Shown: piece by piece, positions 5,821 through 6,964 of the stretch
Layout of the letters: each line of letters opens with the position of its first letter
Numbering within the stretch: the stretch's first letter is position 1
Origin: Phycisphaerales bacterium
GTDB lineage: Bacteria; Planctomycetota; Phycisphaerae; Phycisphaerales; UBA1924
Length of the DNA: 6,964 nucleotides
Assembly: GCA_019747615.1 (NCBI GenBank)
Contig: JAIEQQ010000235.1
Coordinates: 1-6,964, forward strand
Direction of reading: 5' to 3'
The notes under the pieces: model-generated
Database searches by the model: none
What the model saw: the letters and a program-made list of their open reading frames with translations, nothing else
Told to the model about the DNA's origin: nothing
Made by a program: the position numbers and the translations under genes

Positions 5821-5916
5821 AATTTCAAATTTCAAAATCTGTGAACTGAACACTGCTCAATGCCTGCTGCTTTGCTGAAGGCTGAAGGCTGGCGGCCGAT
5901 GGCTGACAGCTCCTGC
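5821..5916. repeat. Degenerate heptamer-repeat island, about 13 units
   Basis: AATTTCA occurs twice (5821-5834). From 5839, five units step by exactly seven, mostly starting CTG (5839-5873). After a one-base slip, GCTGAAG occurs twice (5874-5887) and diverged units continue in the same phase, mostly starting GCTG or GCCG, to about 5915. The island fills most of the gap between the zinc-ribbon gene and the acyltransferase. Short tandem heptamer repeats of this type are known from other bacteria, notably cyanobacteria; their role is unclear. Confidence 0.65.
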
Positions 5917-5923
5917 GGCTCCC

Positions 5924-6826
5924 CTACTCCCCCATGACCTGCCGCGCACTTGGGGCTGGGGAGAGGATCGTTCGGGCGACGCGGAGGAAATCGATGGAGG
6001 CGCCGACGAGGCCGAGGGAGAAGAGCGATGCGCCGCCCAGGAGCATGACGAAGCCCAGGTGCTGGAGGAAGTCGGCGATGGCGTGGGGCGAGAGGTGTGT
6101 GCCCAGGAGGCCAAGCAAGTCGCCGAGAACCGCGGCGAAGAGGGCCGCGGTCATGGCCAGGACGGTTTGTCGGTCCACGCGGCCGAGGCGGATGGCCAGC
6201 GAGCGCGCGATGAGAGCGACGGCGACAGGTCGGATGCACGCCAGGAGCGAGACCAGGATCACCGCCACAAGAATGCGGTCGACACTCGAGGAGATCGCGG
6301 CGACCTGGCCCGAGGTGCCGGGGGCACCCCAGATGTCCGCGAGCGTGCGGATCTGGGTCGTTGACGCGCGATCGATCTCGGCGCTCACCAGCAGCATCAG
6401 CGGGATGTGCAGCAGGGTTGCGAGAATCGCCAGCGCTGTCATCCACGGGCGAAGGCCCGCCTGCGGACGCCAGAACGCCGCGGAGCTGATCATCGCGATG
6501 ATCAGCAGCCCGCCGATCAAGTCATCCCACCAATGCGGCACCGGCGGGATCCGCGCGTCGGACCAGAGGCCGACGAGCACGCCCAGGGCCGGTCGCCACG
6601 AGAGAAGCACCGCGATCATGCCGCTGAGAACCCACGCGACCAGACCGAGCGCGATCAATCGCGGGTAGTAGATCGGCTGCAACTCGTCGGCGAGCGGATC
6701 AACAACGGCGAGGATCGTGACGCGCACGGGCGTTCCGCACTCGGGGCAGACGCCGAGCACCGACGCGCCGCGAAGCTCGTAGCCGCACTGAACGCACGGG
6801 AGCGAGCCGGAGAGCTCGCGATCCAG
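5924..6826 (-). CDS. Zinc-ribbon polytopic membrane protein, 5' end broken or unusual
   Basis: A short N-terminal zinc ribbon is followed by about six membrane helices. The ribbon has CVQC (encoded at 6785-6796) and CPEC (residues 5-8 counted from the GTG at 6758-6760), separated by GYELRGASVLGV. Helices lie near residues 34-56, 80-97, 106-126, 160-185, 199-220 and 232-255 of that numbering. The protein ends SARQVMGE. I do not recognise a functional family. The only conventional start in frame is the GTG at 6758-6760, which would cut the zinc ribbon in half. Upstream the frame stays open to a TAA at 6899-6901 with no ATG, GTG or TTG. I give the CTG at 6824-6826 as the outer limit of plausible coding, but it has no ribosome site. 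The real start was probably lost at the junction with the Sua5/YrdC fragment. Metal binding by the four cysteines is inferred from the motif. Confidence 0.75.
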   Translation of the reverse strand: MDRELSGSLPCVQCGYELRGASVLGVCPECGTPVRVTILAVVDPLADELQPIYYPRLIALGLVAWVLSGMIAVLLSWRPALGVLVGLWSDARIPPVPHWWDDLIGGLLIIAMISSAAFWRPQAGLRPWMTALAILATLLHIPLMLLVSAEIDRASTTQIRTLADIWGAPGTSGQVAAISSSVDRILVAVILVSLLACIRPVAVALIARSLAIRLGRVDRQTVLAMTAALFAAVLGDLLGLLGTHLSPHAIADFLQHLGFVMLLGGASLFSLGLVGASIDFLRVARTILSPAPSARQVMGE

Positions 6827-6849
6827 CGAGCGCGGGGAACCAGCGACGT

Positions 6850-6964
6850 CCGACGACGGCGCGTCAAGTCGTGGAGGGGCTGGGTAACAACGTGGATCTT
6901 ATACTCGACGGCGGGCCCTGCCCGGTGGGAGTCGAATCGACGATCGTGTCACTGGCGGGACCGA
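6850..6964 (+). CDS. Threonylcarbamoyl-AMP synthase (Sua5/YrdC) fragment, N-terminal part missing, runs off the window
   Basis: The frame from about 6850 encodes PTTARQVVEGLG and then VDLILDGGPCPVGVESTIV, a hallmark of the YrdC domain. The family makes threonylcarbamoyl-AMP from threonine, bicarbonate and ATP, the first step of the tRNA t6A37 modification. In intact proteins the PTTA block follows a SANxSG motif and a long N-terminal part with the KxR substrate-binding residues. Here that part is absent: upstream of about 6850 the same frame is Arg-rich and antisense to the zinc-ribbon gene, with a TGA at 6718-6720. The first in-frame start codon is the GTG at 6871-6873, inside the domain. 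This is therefore either a 5'-truncated pseudogene or one side of an assembly join. The 3' part lies beyond the window, so single-domain TsaC and two-domain Sua5 cannot be told apart. Confidence 0.8.

Noticed and set aside
5737..5853. In-frame 39-codon extension of the acyltransferase gene
   Set aside because: It encodes repeat copy B (giving PSLPSLKTLP, close to PSLPSLKNLP from copy A in the same relative frame). The family's conserved N-terminus begins right after the ATG at 5736. The shared frame is probably chance.
5832..6446. 204-codon minus-strand open frame
   Set aside because: It overlaps the zinc-ribbon membrane gene in another frame, is Arg/Pro/His-rich and reads through the heptamer island.
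6834..6860. Frameshifted upstream continuation of Sua5/YrdC (GEPATSD in another frame)
   Set aside because: A short resemblance to the SGEPxTT region exists, but the residues before it do not match the family and a TGA lies at 6789-6791. The in-frame PTTA reading is better.
6655..6867. TTG-initiated frame as the true start of the zinc-ribbon gene
   Set aside because: It is in a different frame from the CVQC...CPEC coding. It would help only if a base were missing, which cannot be judged from this sequence.

Overview
This GC-rich window most resembles a planctomycete, probably of the Phycisphaerae type. Three things suggest this. One encoded protein ends in a PEP-CTERM-like tail (PAPG, hydrophobic helix, RRRR). 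Another carries a CxxCGYELRG...CPECG zinc ribbon, which from memory is frequent in that group. Coding is sparse, and some intergenic gaps hold degenerate heptamer repeats. The lineage is an inference; no rRNA or marker gene is complete here.

Layout. On the plus strand the window opens inside a secreted or membrane-anchored protein of unknown function (to 1075), closed by a strong intrinsic terminator (1123-1161). Four minus-strand genes follow, listed left to right: a PEP-CTERM surface protein (1403-2038), an MmgE/PrpD-family protein (2277-3884) with its own terminator at about 2175-2203, a heparan-alpha-glucosaminide N-acetyltransferase-like membrane acyltransferase (4216-5736), and a zinc-ribbon polytopic membrane protein (from 5924). 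At the right edge a plus-strand fragment of threonylcarbamoyl-AMP synthase (Sua5/YrdC) runs off the window.

The four minus-strand genes are 187 to 331 bases apart and share no obvious pathway, so they look like separate transcription units and not an operon. The MmgE/PrpD protein would be a cytoplasmic dehydratase or isomerase of small organic acids. The acyltransferase would move acetyl groups from cytoplasmic acetyl-CoA to a glycan across the inner membrane. The PEP-CTERM protein would need an exosortase encoded elsewhere.

Two points deserve a second look. First, near 6826-6870 the minus-strand zinc-ribbon gene has no conventional start codon and the plus-strand Sua5/YrdC gene lacks its N-terminal part. 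Both breaks meet at the same place, which suggests a rearrangement or an assembly join. Second, the gaps 3885-4215 and 5737-5923 carry a shared 23-nt element, heptamer tracts and an octamer tandem array, while the other gaps do not. I found no convincing new defence or mobile system, CRISPR array, tRNA or rRNA.
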